From Jiella mangrovi (lineage in GTDB: Bacteria > Pseudomonadota > Alphaproteobacteria > Rhizobiales > Rhizobiaceae): a DNA stretch of 64,000 nt. Location of the stretch: positions 106,781 through 170,780 of the forward strand of contig NZ_JAGJCF010000011.1 of NCBI RefSeq assembly GCF_017815135.1. Direction: 5' to 3'. Both the position numbers and the translations under genes were made by a program. Positions 27,518 to 37,569 of this stretch are shown here, one piece after another (within the stretch, counting starts at the first letter, position 1; every line of letters begins with the position of its first letter). Below the pieces are notes generated by a model. The model had not been told where the DNA came from. It was given only the letters and a program-made list of their open reading frames with translations, and ran no database searches.

Positions 27518-28894
27518 TCAACGCCGACCGCGTTCGTGCCGCAGCCGCGCAAGGCGTTCCAGATGCTCCGACAAAGGCCCCTCCTCTCCGCGTCCGGTGG
27601 GCTGGTAGAAATTCTGCCGCCCCATCTCGGAGGGGAAATAGTCCTGGCCTGAAAAGCCGTCCGGCTGATCGTGATCGTAGAGATAGCCCGAGCCGTAGCC
27701 CTCGTCCTTCATCAGGCCGGTCGGGGCGTTCAGAATGTGCTTGGGCGGCAGCAGCGAGCCGTGTTCCTTCGCCGCGCGCATCGCCGCCTTGTAGGCGACA
27801 TAGACGGCGTTCGACTTCGGCGCGGCGGCGAGATAGGCGGTTGCCTCGGCGAGCGCAAGTTCCCCCTCCGGCGAGCCCAGATAGTCGTAGGCGTCCTTGG
27901 CGGCGAGCGCGACGGTGAGCGCCCGCGGATCGGCAAGGCCGATATCCTCGGACGCCATGCGCACCAGACGGCGGCCGAGATAGAGCGGGTTCTCGCCGGC
28001 GTCGAGCATCCGGCAAAGCCAGTAGAGCGCGGCATCGACATCCGAGCCCCGCACGGATTTATGCAGCGCCGAAATCAGGTTGTAATGGCCATCCTGGCCC
28101 TTGTCGTAGATCGGCGCCCGCCGCTGGACGACCGAGAGCAACGTCTCGGCGTCGAGGGTCTCGTCCTTCGCCGCCGCCCGCCAGACCTCCTCGGCAAGCG
28201 TCAGGACCGCCCGGCCGTCGCCGTCGGCGAGCTGCAGAAGGAGGTCGCGCGCCTGATCGTTGAGGGGCAAGGCGCGGCCGGTCTCTTCCTCCGCCCGGCC
28301 GACGAGCCGCCCGAGGCTTTCCGGCGAGAGCGATTGAAAGGTCAATACTCTTGCGCGCGACAAAAGCGCGGCGTTCAGCTCGAAGGACGGGTTTTCCGTC
28401 GTCGCGCCGACGAGGACGACCGTGCCGTCCTCCATCACCGGCAGAAACGAATCCTGCTGGGCCCGGTTGAAGCGATGGATCTCATCGACGAAGAGCAGCG
28501 TGATACGGCCATTCGTCCGCCGCAACCTGGCCGATTCGAACACCTTCTTCAGATCGGCGACGCCCGAGAAGATCGCCGAGATCTGCTCGAAGGCGTAATC
28601 GACCTCTCGTGCAAGCAGACGCGCAACCGTCGTCTTGCCGGTGCCGGGCGGGCCCCAGAAGATCAGAGATCCAAGGCTCCTGTTGGCGAGCATGCGCGTC
28701 AGCGCCCCGCCCGGTCCGGTCAGATGCTCCTGGCCGACGACCTCCAAGAGCTGTTTCGGCCGCAGACGGTCGGCCAGCGGACGCGGCGGTTCGGCCGTGC
28801 CGTCCCGGCGTCCGCCCGTCTGGCTGCCGACGTCTCCCGCCTGCGACCGGGGCCTTGGCTCCGCGGAGGGAGCGTCGCCGAAGAGGTCGCCCAT
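27518..28894 (-). CDS. rarA: replication-associated recombination protein A, AAA ATPase
   Basis: A 458-residue RarA/MgsA clamp-loader-like ATPase. Walker A is GPPGTGKTT at 81-89, Walker B is [10 protein letters not shown], and the sensor-1 region reads [22 protein letters not shown]. The C-terminal tetramerisation region ([38 protein letters not shown]) is complete. It acts at stalled replication forks. In many alphaproteobacteria it lies next to a Do-like protease gene, as here. Confidence 0.95.
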   Translation of the reverse strand: MGDLFGDAPSAEPRPRSQAGDVGSQTGGRRDGTAEPPRPLADRLRPKQLLEVVGQEHLTGPGGALTRMLANRSLGSLIFWGPPGTGKTTVARLLAREVDYAFEQISAIFSGVADLKKVFESARLRRTNGRITLLFVDEIHRFNRAQQDSFLPVMEDGTVVLVGATTENPSFELNAALLSRARVLTFQSLSPESLGRLVGRAEEETGRALPLNDQARDLLLQLADGDGRAVLTLAEEVWRAAAKDETLDAETLLSVVQRRAPIYDKGQDGHYNLISALHKSVRGSDVDAALYWLCRMLDAGENPLYLGRRLVRMASEDIGLADPRALTVALAAKDAYDYLGSPEGELALAEATAYLAAAPKSNAVYVAYKAAMRAAKEHGSLLPPKHILNAPTGLMKDEGYGSGYLYDHDQPDGFSGQDYFPSEMGRQNFYQPTGRGEEGPLSEHLERLARLRHERGRR

Positions 28895-28965
28895 GGCTCA
28901 TCGTCCGATCTTGACATGACACCAAGCGGATTTCGCACATGGCCGCCAAATGTCAAATCGCTCCC

Positions 28966-30537
28966 TCAGCGCACGACCTGGGTCAGGCGGCGGCCATCGC
29001 GCTCGATGTCGAACTGCCAGCCGCGATAGGTTTCGCCGGCGATCGCCGCGAGCGTCTTGGTCGAATCGACATCCTCGCCGTTGACGTCGAGGACGATGTC
29101 GCCCTTCTTCAACCCGAAACGCCGGGCAAGCGAGCGCGGCGCGACCTCCGCGACCACGACGCCTTTGGCGTCCTGGGGCAGCTTGAACTCGCCGGCCACG
29201 CGCGGCGACAGATTGTAGACCGTCGCGCCGGCAAACGGATTGCGCCCCTTGATCGTGCGCGCGTCGCGGGCCGGGATTTCCGGCGGCTCGTCAAGCGAGA
29301 GCGAGACCGTTTCCGTTCGGTCGCCGGACAGCACGTCGAGTTCGACGCTCTTGCCGATGCCGAGTGTTGCGAAACGGTAGTTCAGCGCGTCCGGCGTCGC
29401 GATTTCCCGCCCGTCGCATTTCAGAACCACGTCGCCGACCTTGAGGCCGGCCTTTTCCGCAGGCCCCTTCGGATAGACCGCCCGGACCAGAGCTCCCGTC
29501 GGACGATCGAGGCCGAGCGCATCGGCGATATCGCTGGTGACCGGCGCAAAGTCGGCACCGATGAAAGGCCGCTCGAACGTCCCGCCATTCTTCGCCGCCC
29601 GAACGAAGGTTGCCACCATGTTGGACGGGATCGCGAAGCCGATCCCGTTCGACCCGCCGGAGCGCGAATAGATCGAGGAGTTGATCCCGACGAGCTGCCC
29701 CTTCATGTCGATCAGCGCACCGCCGGAATTACCGGGATTGATGGCCGCGTCGGTCTGGATGAAGAAGCCAAAGTCGTTGACGCCGATGTGGTTTCGCGCC
29801 AGCGCCGACACGATGCCGTTGGTGACGGTCTGGCCGATGCCGAACGGGTTTCCGATCGCCAGGACGAGATCTCCGGTCTCGAGATCGTCGGAATCGGCGA
29901 CCGGTATGGTCGGGAACGGACCAGCGCCCTCGATCTTCAGCACCGCAAGATCGACGGTGGCATCCTTCGAAAGAACCTTCGTTTCGAACTCACGACCGTC
30001 GGCGAAGCCGATCTTCACCTCGTCCGCCCCCTCGACCACGTGATTGTTGGTGACGACCAGTCCCGAAGGATCGACGATGACTCCCGATCCCAGCGACTGC
30101 TCCATTCGCGGGGGACTGTCGAATCGATTTCCGAAGAACTGACCGAAGAACGGGTCGTCGGCAAAGGGCGAGCGCCGGGCGGAGACCTGTCGCGCAGCAT
30201 AGACATTGACCACGGCCGGCGCCGTTTCCTTGACGAGCGGGGCGAAGGACAGCTTGATTTCGGCGGCGGACGACGGGACGCGTTTCGCCTCATCGCTCCG
30301 CCCGGCCCTGTCATTGGCCGCGAGCGAAAGCGGCTGCCCGGCTTTACCGTCTGTTTGGCGCGTTTCCGCGCCAGACTCCTCGGACTGGCTGCCTTTCGGC
30401 GCCACGAGCGCCGGAGCCTCCGTCGCGATCGGCAAGACGTGGCGTTGCGAAAGTGGCGTATCGGCCAGCACCGCCGGGCCGGTCAGGGCCGTGCCCGCAA
30501 AGGAAATCGCCACGAGTGCGAGGATCTTGAGCTTCAT
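28966..30537 (-). CDS. Do-like periplasmic serine protease (DegP/DegQ family)
   Basis: A 523-residue S1C protease with an N-terminal signal peptide (cleavage near VLADTP). The catalytic triad is visible: His166 (TNNHVVEG), Asp196 (ATVDLAVL) and Ser271 (NPGNSGGAL). Two PDZ domains follow (about 315-405 and 430-520). A disordered stretch of about 60 residues rich in Ser, Glu and Gln separates the signal peptide from the protease domain. The ATG at 30537 follows AAGAGGACGAC. It degrades or refolds misfolded envelope proteins. It is 71 bases upstream of rarA and probably cotranscribed. Confidence 0.93.
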   Translation of the reverse strand: MKLKILALVAISFAGTALTGPAVLADTPLSQRHVLPIATEAPALVAPKGSQSEESGAETRQTDGKAGQPLSLAANDRAGRSDEAKRVPSSAAEIKLSFAPLVKETAPAVVNVYAARQVSARRSPFADDPFFGQFFGNRFDSPPRMEQSLGSGVIVDPSGLVVTNNHVVEGADEVKIGFADGREFETKVLSKDATVDLAVLKIEGAGPFPTIPVADSDDLETGDLVLAIGNPFGIGQTVTNGIVSALARNHIGVNDFGFFIQTDAAINPGNSGGALIDMKGQLVGINSSIYSRSGGSNGIGFAIPSNMVATFVRAAKNGGTFERPFIGADFAPVTSDIADALGLDRPTGALVRAVYPKGPAEKAGLKVGDVVLKCDGREIATPDALNYRFATLGIGKSVELDVLSGDRTETVSLSLDEPPEIPARDARTIKGRNPFAGATVYNLSPRVAGEFKLPQDAKGVVVAEVAPRSLARRFGLKKGDIVLDVNGEDVDSTKTLAAIAGETYRGWQFDIERDGRRLTQVVR

Positions 30538-30593
30538 GTCGTCCTCTTGGTCAACGGGAATCAACCCGCGCGGTAGACCAGAGGAATGCCACG

Positions 30594-30621
30594 AAAAAGG
30601 GGCCTTGAAAGGCCCCTTTTT
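30594..30621 (-). terminator. strong symmetric terminator between the exported peptide gene and degP
   Basis: AAAAAGGGGCC and GGCCCCTTTTT form a perfect 11-base stem with a 6-base loop. It works in both directions, but on the minus strand it lies 26 bases after the stop of the small exported peptide gene and 57 bases before the protease start, which implies real transcription of the small gene. Confidence 0.85.
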
Positions 30622-30646
30622 CCGATCAGAAATGTCGTGCCTGGCG

Positions 30647-30775
30647 TCAGTTGCCAGCAGAACTTGCGATCGATGTGGTCGTTCCATCGGTGGGAAGCTC
30701 TGCCGTGGCATAGCTCGCCGTCAGGACGCCGAAAGCGGCGACGGCGCCCAGGAGAGTGAGGAGGGTACGACGCAT
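30647..30775 (-). CDS. tiny exported peptide
   Basis: A 42-codon gene. MRRTLLTLLGAVAAFGVLTA then SYATA is a textbook Sec signal peptide, and only about 17 residues (ELPTDGTTTSIASSAGN) remain after likely cleavage. GGAG lies close before the ATG at 30775; in-frame ATGs at 30799 and 30817 give a slightly longer N-terminus. A strong terminator follows directly. The family is unknown to me. Confidence 0.55.
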   Translation of the reverse strand: MRRTLLTLLGAVAAFGVLTASYATAELPTDGTTTSIASSAGN

Positions 30776-31064
30776 GGTACTCCGGCCGATATTGTTCATT
30801 GTGCTCGCATCATTCATGAAGATTGTTTCAACCACGTAAACGTTGCCACAATCTTGTGGCGGCTGCCCCGTTCCCGACATAAAAGCAAAAGGGGCTGGAT
30901 TGGTTGCCTCGCTTCTTATGAAAAATGAACGCGTGGCGCATATGGCACGCCGGTGACCGGGCGACGATATCATTTGCGCCACACTCAACTTTTTCGCTCG
31001 ATTCATCCTTAGCAGTTAACTTTACCTAACGTAATTCACGCTGTCACGACCTTTCGAGATTTCC

Positions 31065-32090
31065 TTAAAATCCGTGGCTGCGCAGGCTCAGCGCAGTAGA
31101 AGCCACGGCTTTTTCAGGATTATCCGGATTAAAACCCAGGGTTGCTCTTGCGGGGGCGGTATCAACTTCTTTGCGGCGGCCGAGATCGGACACCAGCGAC
31201 CTGAGGTCGCGCAGGAACAATGCCGCCAGGCGAACCGCGAAATTCGGCATCGTGAAGCGCGGCACCTTCTTGCCGCAATCGGGAACGGCATCGGCGATCG
31301 CCGCCCCCATCTCCATCAAGGTCATCGATCCGGCCGAAAGGATGAACCGCCGCCCGGGCGCACCATCCGCCGTCAGCGCCGCCACATGAGCCGCCGCGAC
31401 GTCGCGAACATCGACGACGCCGAAGGAGACGTCCGGCGCGACCGGTATCTTGCCACGCATCATCATCAGGACGAGCTTCACCGAAGCGCCGGGTTCATCG
31501 TCGAGCAACGGCCCGGCAACGATCACCGGGTTGATCGCAACCATCGCAAGGCCTGCCTTGTCGGCGGCATCCCAGGCAGCGGCCTCCGCTTCCGTCTTGG
31601 AGACAGCATAGGGGGAGATGTCGTCGGCATTCACGTTCGACCAGTCGTCTTCGGCGAACGGGCCGACGCGACCGGCGCCATGCCCGTAGACGACCGCGGC
31701 GACAGAAGAGGTGAGGACAAGGCGGCGCGCCCCGGCTTTGGCCGCCGCCTGCACCACCCGGAGTGTTCCACCCTTGGCGATCGGCAGCAGCGCCCATTTG
31801 TCGGAAGGCTGCCGGATCGGGAGCGGCGATGCCATGTGACAGACGAAATCGCAGTCCCTGGCCGCCTCGTCCCAGCCCTCGTCGCGGGTCAGATCCGCCT
31901 CGACGAGTTCGAGCCGCGAAACGTCGCCGCCGGCGCTCGCCAGGGTCTGGCGCAGCTTCTCTCCCTTTTGCGCCGAACGCACCGTCCCGCGAACACGGTA
32001 GCCTTTCTCGAGAAGCTGCAGGACAACATGCTTTGCAATGAAGCCCGAAGCTCCCGTCACAAGGACCCGCCCGTTCGCCATCGCCGTCAT
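31065..32090 (-). CDS. NAD(P)-dependent epimerase/reductase of the dihydroflavonol-reductase type (extended SDR)
   Basis: A 341-residue extended short-chain dehydrogenase. The nucleotide motif VTGASGFIAKH is near the N-terminus, the active site serine and YxxxK are in LTSSVAAVVYGHG and YAVSK, and NPVIVAGPLL follows. The family reduces carbonyl groups of varied substrates and often yields secondary alcohols. ATG 32090 and ATG 32081 both fit; the first is used. It is separate from its neighbours. Confidence 0.83.
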   Translation of the reverse strand: MTAMANGRVLVTGASGFIAKHVVLQLLEKGYRVRGTVRSAQKGEKLRQTLASAGGDVSRLELVEADLTRDEGWDEAARDCDFVCHMASPLPIRQPSDKWALLPIAKGGTLRVVQAAAKAGARRLVLTSSVAAVVYGHGAGRVGPFAEDDWSNVNADDISPYAVSKTEAEAAAWDAADKAGLAMVAINPVIVAGPLLDDEPGASVKLVLMMMRGKIPVAPDVSFGVVDVRDVAAAHVAALTADGAPGRRFILSAGSMTLMEMGAAIADAVPDCGKKVPRFTMPNFAVRLAALFLRDLRSLVSDLGRRKEVDTAPARATLGFNPDNPEKAVASTALSLRSHGF

Positions 32091-32170
32091 CCCGTCTCGA
32101 ATCTCTGTGCTCAGCGAAGGTAACGGCACCCGTGTCGCGCCGTTCCGCGCAAACGCCTTGGCGCAGGCAC

Positions 32171-32196
32171 AAAAAAAGGGGAGCCGAAGCTCCCCT
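32171..32196 (-). terminator. terminator of rpsM-rpsK-rpoA-rplQ
   Basis: On the minus strand AGGGGAGC, the tetraloop TTCG and GCTCCCCT are followed by a run of T. It is about 33 bases after the rplQ stop. Confidence 0.92.
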
Positions 32197-32228
32197 GGAC
32201 AGTCAGATCTCTAGTCGGGACAGGCCGC

Positions 32229-32651
32229 TTATGCGGCGTCCTCGGTGCCTTCGGCCTCGAGCCGGGCACGGTCGGCAGCGCCGCGCGCCTCCGGATCACG
32301 GTCGACGAATTCGATGACGGCCAGCGGAGCATTGTCGCCGCGGCGGAAGCCCGCCTTGAGAACGCGGCAATAACCGCCATTGCGATCGGCAAAGCGCGTG
32401 GCGAGGGTATCGAACAGCTTGGCGGCGGCGGCCTCGTCGCGCAGGCGGGACGCTGCCATACGGCGGGCGTGCAGATCGCCGCGCTTGCCAAGGGTGATCA
32501 GCTTCTCGACGATCGGACGCAGGTCCTTGGCCTTGGGGAGCGTGGTGACGATCTGCTCATGCTCGATCAGCGAGGCCGCCATATTGGCGAACATTGCCTT
32601 GCGGTGGCTGGCAGTCCGGTTGAGCTTACGGCCGCGATTGGCGTGGCGCAT
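32229..32651 (-). CDS. rplQ: 50S ribosomal protein L17
   Basis: 140 residues, with the L17 pattern [40 protein letters not shown] and [20 protein letters not shown], and an acidic alphaproteobacterial tail ([10 protein letters not shown]). It is the last gene of the operon, followed by its terminator. Between rpoA and rplQ a hairpin (CCCGGCCGCC/GGCGGCCGGG, 32775-32800) without a T run could tune readthrough. Confidence 0.98.
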   Translation of the reverse strand: MRHANRGRKLNRTASHRKAMFANMAASLIEHEQIVTTLPKAKDLRPIVEKLITLGKRGDLHARRMAASRLRDEAAAAKLFDTLATRFADRNGGYCRVLKAGFRRGDNAPLAVIEFVDRDPEARGAADRARLEAEGTEDAA

Positions 32652-32807
32652 GGTCGGGTTTCCTTGTCAAAAAGTCGGCTTTTCGCCGTGGTCGGGATCT
32701 TTGCGTCCCTGCCGCATGCTGCGACAGACCGCCGTTCCTTTGAATGATTCGTCACGTGCCGAGACACGCATGCGCCCGGCCGCCTCGAAAGGCGGCCGGG
32801 ACGCGTT

Positions 32808-33845
32808 TTAGTACTGGTCTTCGTAGCGCTTGGCCAGATCGTCGATGTTTTCCGGCGGCCAGGCAGGCACTTCCATACCGAGATGGAGACCCATGGAAGC
32901 GAGAACTTCCTTGATCTCGTTCAGCGACTTGCGACCGAAATTCGGCGTGCGCAGCATCTCCGCTTCGGTCTTCTGGATCAGATCGCCGATATAGACGATG
33001 TTGTCGTTCTTCAGGCAGTTCGCCGAGCGGACCGAAAGCTCCAGCTCGTCGACCTTCTTGAGCAGCGCCGGGTTGAAGGCGAGCTCGGCGATCTGGTCCT
33101 CGGCGACACCACCAGGGGCGCCCGGGCGAACGTCGCGCTGGGGCTCCTCGAAGTTCACGAAGACCGAAAGCTGGTCCTGCAGGATGCGAGCGGCATAGGC
33201 GACCGCGTCCTCGCCGGAGATCGAGCCGTCGGTCTCGATCGTCATCGAGAGCTTGTCCTTGTTGAGATCCTGGCCCTCGCGAGTGTTCTCGACCTTGTAG
33301 GACACCTTCTTGACCGGCGAGAACAGCGAGTCGACCGGGATCAGCCCGATCGGCGCGTCCTCGGCACGGTTCTGGTCGGCCGGCACGTAGCCCTTGCCGG
33401 TGTTGACCGTGAACTCCATGCGGATCTCGGCGCCCTCATCGAGGGTACAGATCTCGTGCTCGGGGTTCAGGACCTCGATGTCGCCGACGGTCTGAATGTC
33501 GCCGGCGGTGACGACTCCCGGACCCGACTTGCGCACGACCATGCGCTTCGGCCCCTCGCCCTGCATGGAGATGTTGATCTCCTTGACGTTGAGGACGATG
33601 TCGGTGACGTCTTCACGGACGCCGGGGATCGACGAGAATTCGTGCAGGACGCCGTCGATCTGGACGGCGGTGACCGACGCGCCGCGCAAAGACGACAGAA
33701 GGACACGGCGCAGGGCATTGCCGAGCGTCAGCCCGAAGCCGCGCTCGAGCGGCTCGGCGACGAGCGTCGCCCGGTTGCGGGCGCTCTCGTTCTTGAAGAC
33801 GAGCTGGTTGGGCTTCGTCAGCTCTTGCCAGTTGCTGGAAATCAT
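32808..33845 (-). CDS. rpoA: DNA-directed RNA polymerase subunit alpha
   Basis: 345 residues from the ATG at 33845, behind GAGAGG. The amino-terminal assembly domain ([40 protein letters not shown]) and the C-terminal domain that contacts UP elements and activators ([39 protein letters not shown]) are complete. It lies between rpsK and rplQ in the usual order. Confidence 0.98.
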   Translation of the reverse strand: MISSNWQELTKPNQLVFKNESARNRATLVAEPLERGFGLTLGNALRRVLLSSLRGASVTAVQIDGVLHEFSSIPGVREDVTDIVLNVKEINISMQGEGPKRMVVRKSGPGVVTAGDIQTVGDIEVLNPEHEICTLDEGAEIRMEFTVNTGKGYVPADQNRAEDAPIGLIPVDSLFSPVKKVSYKVENTREGQDLNKDKLSMTIETDGSISGEDAVAYAARILQDQLSVFVNFEEPQRDVRPGAPGGVAEDQIAELAFNPALLKKVDELELSVRSANCLKNDNIVYIGDLIQKTEAEMLRTPNFGRKSLNEIKEVLASMGLHLGMEVPAWPPENIDDLAKRYEDQY

Positions 33846-34042
33846 GGGGATGCCTCTCAGTTTCCTCGCCACCATCCAATCGTGGCGAAAGGTCTGAACC
33901 GGGGCGGGTCGCCGAGCATTGTTCGGACGAAGCCTTCCGGAAACTCAAACAGCGGAGCGCTGACGCTCCGCCTTCTGGCCCTGTCGGACCGAAACAGTCC
34001 AACGCCGGCTATCTCCAAAAGGAGCCAGCCAGCGGATGAAGA

Positions 34043-34432
34043 TCAGACCCGGCGCTTCTTGCGCGGGCGCACACCGTTGTGCGGGATCGGCGTCACGTCG
34101 CGGATCGAGGTGATGGTGAAACCGGCCGACTGCAGAGCGCGCAGCGCCGACTCACGACCCGAACCCGGGCCGCAGACCTCGACCTCGAGGGTGCGCATGC
34201 CATGCTCCTGCGCCTTCTTGGCGCAATCCTCGGCGGCGATCTGCGCGGCAAACGGGGTCGACTTGCGCGATCCCTTGAAGCCCTGCGCGCCGGCCGATGA
34301 CCAGGCAATGGCGTTGCCCTGGGCGTCGGTGATGGTGATCAGCGTGTTGTTGAAGGTCGAGTTCACGTGAGCGACACCCGACGAAATGTTCTTGCGCTCG
34401 CGGCGACGAACGCGCTGGACTTCCTTGGCCAT
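34043..34432 (-). CDS. rpsK: 30S ribosomal protein S11
   Basis: 129 residues with the S11 pattern [40 protein letters not shown] and [18 protein letters not shown]. It binds the platform of the small subunit. It lies about 200 bases downstream of rpsM and upstream of rpoA; a short hairpin (33952-33971, GCGGAGCG stem) lies in the gap before rpoA. Confidence 0.98.
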   Translation of the reverse strand: MAKEVQRVRRRERKNISSGVAHVNSTFNNTLITITDAQGNAIAWSSAGAQGFKGSRKSTPFAAQIAAEDCAKKAQEHGMRTLEVEVCGPGSGRESALRALQSAGFTITSIRDVTPIPHNGVRPRKKRRV

Positions 34433-34627
34433 TCAAACTTCCTGTTCGATCTCTACACCGCCGTAGTTCCGGCGGCTCCACCAGCAGCGCCCCGTGAGCG
34501 CCGCCTTTTACTCGGGGCAAGGCGCGCCTGCGACCGCCATCGAAAACCAATGGCGACACAGCGGACGCTCCGCCCCCGCAACGAAATCGAGCGCGGGGCT
34601 ATTGGCCCTACGCTCGATGCCGAATCA

Positions 34628-34996
34628 TTATTTCTTCTTGCCGGCAATCGCCTTGGCCGGACCCTTGCGGGTGCGGGCATTGGTGTGCGTGCGCTGACCG
34701 CGCACCGGCAGGCTGCGGCGATGGCGCAGGCCGCGATAGCAACCAAGGTCCATCAGACGCTTGATGTTCATCGCGGTCTCGCGGCGAAGATCGCCCTCGA
34801 CCTGATAGTCGCGGTCGATGATCTCGCGGATCTGCAACACCTCGGCGTCGGTCAGATCGTTGACGCGGCGATCCTCGGTGAGGTTCGCCTTGGCCATGAT
34901 CTCCCGGGCAAAGGACGGGCCGATGCCGTGGATGTACTGCAGCGCGATGACCGCGCGCTTGCCAGACGGGATGTTGACGCCAGCGATACGTGCCAC
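34628..34996 (-). CDS. rpsM: 30S ribosomal protein S13
   Basis: 122 residues from a GTG at 34996 preceded by AGGAGAATCGAC. The sequence is typical of rhizobial S13 ([60 protein letters not shown]). A longer frame upstream is not part of the protein. The gene has its own good promoter. In most relatives secY-adk precede it; here they do not. Confidence 0.97.
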   Translation of the reverse strand: MARIAGVNIPSGKRAVIALQYIHGIGPSFAREIMAKANLTEDRRVNDLTDAEVLQIREIIDRDYQVEGDLRRETAMNIKRLMDLGCYRGLRHRRSLPVRGQRTHTNARTRKGPAKAIAGKKK

Positions 34997-35149
34997 GTCG
35001 ATTCTCCTAAACTTTCGGGGCAGGCTGAAGAAGCCCGCTCGTTTCCTGGGCACCGCGCCCGATAATTTACGCGGGGGCTTATGGCCGAAAGCGGCCGGTC
35101 GGTACTCGGTCCGAGCCCCGTGCCAGCCGCAAAAATCGCGAATGCGCAG

Positions 35150-35178
35150 CCTATAGGCAGTTGTCGCGGGCAAGTCAA
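35150..35178 (-). promoter_or_regulatory. sigma-70-type promoter of rpsM
   Basis: On the minus strand, TTGACT (35178-35173), a 17-base spacer and TATAGG (35155-35150). It points to rpsM, 153 bases downstream, leaving a long leader. Confidence 0.7.
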
Positions 35179-35234
35179 CCGGAACGCGGGCCCGGCTGAA
35201 CGCCTCTCGCCGCTGCCGCGAGCTGCGCCACGTC

Positions 35235-35684
35235 CTAGCGCAACAGGCCCTTCACCACGGTCGAGGCCTTGGAGAAATCCATCTTGCCCGGATAGCGCTG
35301 CTTGAGCACGTTCATGCAGCGACCGACGTCGCGCAGTCCCTTCGAATCGGTTTCCTCCACCGCTTCGCGGCAGGCGCGCTCGATCTCTCCGCTATCGAGC
35401 TGCGGAGGCAGGAACTCGCGAATGACGCCGATTTCCTCACGCTCCTGCTCGGCGAGTTCGAGACGGCCGTTGTCCTCGTAGGTTCTGGCAGCTTCCTCGC
35501 GCTGCTTGATCATCTTCACCAGGATCTGCAGCACTTCTTCTTCCCCGACAGGATCCTTGCCGGCGCTGCGACAGGAGACGTCCCTGTCCTTGATCGCGGC
35601 GTTGATCAGCCTGAGGGTGCTGACCCGGCGTTTGTCCTGCTGTTTGACTGCAGCGTTGAGAGCCTCGGTGAGATGCTCGCGCAT
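35235..35684 (-). CDS. GatB/YqeY domain protein
   Basis: 149 residues with the YqeY pattern [49 protein letters not shown] and VIREFLPPQ. The family shares a domain with the GatB amidotransferase subunit and is thought to bind tRNA or help amidation; no reaction is proven. It is divergent from carA, as in many Hyphomicrobiales, but the dnaG-rpoD genes that usually follow it are absent here. A longer open frame upstream runs antisense to carA and is not coding. Confidence 0.92.
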   Translation of the reverse strand: MREHLTEALNAAVKQQDKRRVSTLRLINAAIKDRDVSCRSAGKDPVGEEEVLQILVKMIKQREEAARTYEDNGRLELAEQEREEIGVIREFLPPQLDSGEIERACREAVEETDSKGLRDVGRCMNVLKQRYPGKMDFSKASTVVKGLLR

Positions 35685-36029
35685 GGGACGTGACTTTCGA
35701 GTTCGACTGGGTTCGCGCCGAAGGGTGCGATCGCTTCGGTCTAGTGCAATACTTCTTGAAGGCAGACGTAAAGGCCATTCGCGACTTTGAAGCTCGCGGC
35801 GGCTCGATGAAACATCTGGATGTCGCCTGTTTGCATCGCGTCGGCAGGATCGGATCCGGTGCCTGATGCTCTTGCTCGTCGGCGCCGGCTGGATGTAGAG
35901 ACGTCCCAATCTTTGCGCAAGATGGCTTGCCTCCGCCTGACGCGATGCTGATATGACGCGTGCGGGAAGCGGCATCAGGCGCATACGCCCCTGGCGACAC
36001 AGCACGAACACAGCCTGAAAGGAATGACG
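35685..36029. other. divergent promoter region of GatB/YqeY and carA
   Basis: 345 bases without a gene. No clear -35/-10 pair or palindrome stands out. It must hold both promoters because the two genes diverge from it. Confidence 0.5.
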
Positions 36030-37217
36030 ATGGCCAGCGAAGCCTGGACTGAGCGCAAGACGACGGCGGTCCTCGTCCTTGCGGACGGAACCGTGATCGA
36101 GGGCTATGGCGTCGGCGCCGAGGGCGCGGTCGAGGGCGAGGTCTGCTTCAACACCGCCCTCACCGGCTATCAGGAAATTCTCACCGATCCGTCCTATACA
36201 AAACAGATCGTCACCTTCACCTTTCCCCATGTCGGAAATGTCGGCGCCAATGACGACGACCACGAGGATCTGACGCCAGCCAATGCCTGCGGCGCCGTCG
36301 GCGCGATCTTCCGGGCCGACGTCACCTCCCCCTCGAACTATCGCTCTGCCAGCCATCTCGACGCCTGGCTCAAGGCCCGCGGCGTCATCGGCCTCACCGG
36401 CATCGACACACGCGCCCTCACCGCCTGGATCCGCGACAACGGCATGCCGAACGCCGTCATCGCGCATTCCGCTACCGGCGAGTTCGACCTCGACGCCCTG
36501 AAGGCACGGGCAAAAGCCTGGCCGGGCCTCGTCGGTCTCGATCTCGCCAGGGACGTCGCCGTCGGCCAGAGCGCGGTCTGGAAACAGACGCCGTGGATCT
36601 GGGACGCCGGCTATGCGGACATGGCCGAACCGAAATACAAGATCGTCGCCGTCGACTACGGCACCAAGCGCAACATCCTGCGCCTGATGTCGGGCCTTGG
36701 CGCCGAGGTGATCGTCATGCCGCCGACATCGAGCGCCGAGGAGATCCTCGCCCATGAGCCGGACGGGGTGTTTCTGTCCAACGGCCCGGGCGACCCGGCG
36801 GCGACCGGCGAATATGCCGTGCCGATGATCCGGGAGCTCCTCGCAGCCGAAGTCCCGGTTTTCGGCATCTGCCTCGGCCACCAGATTCTGGCGCTGGCGC
36901 TGGGCGGGACGACGGAAAAGATGCATCAGGGCCATCACGGCGCCAACCATCCGGTCAAGGACTTCACCACCGGCAAGGTCGAGATCGTCTCGATGAATCA
37001 CGGCTTCGCCGTTGCCGCCGACAGCCTGCCGCAGGGTGTGGAGGAAACGCACCGCTCGCTCTTTGACGGCACGAATTGCGGCCTGCGGCTCTCCGGCAAG
37101 CCGGTCTTCTCGGTCCAGCATCACCCGGAAGCCTCGCCGGGCCCGCAGGACAGCCACTATCTCTTCCAGCGCTTCTTCGACCTGATCGCCGAAAGCCGGG
37201 CGAAGAAGGCGGCCTGA
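36030..37217 (+). CDS. carA: carbamoyl-phosphate synthase small subunit
   Basis: 395 residues; glutaminase subunit that feeds ammonia to CarB for arginine and pyrimidine synthesis. The class I amidotransferase nucleophile is Cys281 in FGICLGHQ, and the His-Glu pair is in QHHPEASPGPQDS. The N-terminal CarA domain reads LVLADGTVIEGYGVG. I chose the ATG at 36030 because AAGGA lies six bases before it; an ATG at 36024 is too close to that site. A very long hairpin terminator follows, so carA and carB are not one simple operon. Confidence 0.97.
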   Translation: MASEAWTERKTTAVLVLADGTVIEGYGVGAEGAVEGEVCFNTALTGYQEILTDPSYTKQIVTFTFPHVGNVGANDDDHEDLTPANACGAVGAIFRADVTSPSNYRSASHLDAWLKARGVIGLTGIDTRALTAWIRDNGMPNAVIAHSATGEFDLDALKARAKAWPGLVGLDLARDVAVGQSAVWKQTPWIWDAGYADMAEPKYKIVAVDYGTKRNILRLMSGLGAEVIVMPPTSSAEEILAHEPDGVFLSNGPGDPAATGEYAVPMIRELLAAEVPVFGICLGHQILALALGGTTEKMHQGHHGANHPVKDFTTGKVEIVSMNHGFAVAADSLPQGVEETHRSLFDGTNCGLRLSGKPVFSVQHHPEASPGPQDSHYLFQRFFDLIAESRAKKAA

Positions 37218-37261
37218 TTGTTGCCGGCGTCACTGCCGCAGCAAAAGGCACAGATTACACG

Positions 37262-37307
37262 AAACGAAACCGGCGCTGGAGAGAGATCTCCGGCGCCGGT
37301 TTCGTTT
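37262..37307 (+). terminator. long hairpin terminator of carA
   Basis: AAACGAAACCGGCGC and GCGCCGGTTTCGTTT form a perfect 15-base stem, extended inside by a T-G pair and GGAGA/TCTCC around a GAGA loop: 21 pairs in all, 45 bases after the carA stop. The 3' side ends in TTTCGTTT. Confidence 0.85.
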
Positions 37308-37569
37308 ATGCACCCTATCCCCGGCCCGGCCCGTCAGGCAAACCGGAACAGTCGTATCGCTCTCTTGAAAAACGACTTGATGCCGCAGTTGAACGTTGCA
37401 TGACGATGCAGGTCGTCCCGATCGCGATCACCGCCGCAAGAAGAGCGGCCAATCAGAATATCCGCCAGCATGACAGCGCACCCTTTCCGTTTTGTGCCCC
37501 GAACCATGTGACGCTACGCCTCAAAACCTGCGCGAGCATTGACGGCTCACACGCCACATGAGTGAAGAT

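Noticed and set aside
32775..32800. Hairpin between rpoA and rplQ considered as a terminator
   Set aside because: A 10-base stem but no T run in the direction of transcription, and rplQ must be cotranscribed; kept only as a note.
35685..37157. N-terminal extension of the GatB/YqeY frame running antisense to carA
   Set aside because: The real protein starts at the ATG at 35684, where the family begins; the rest is a shadow of carA.
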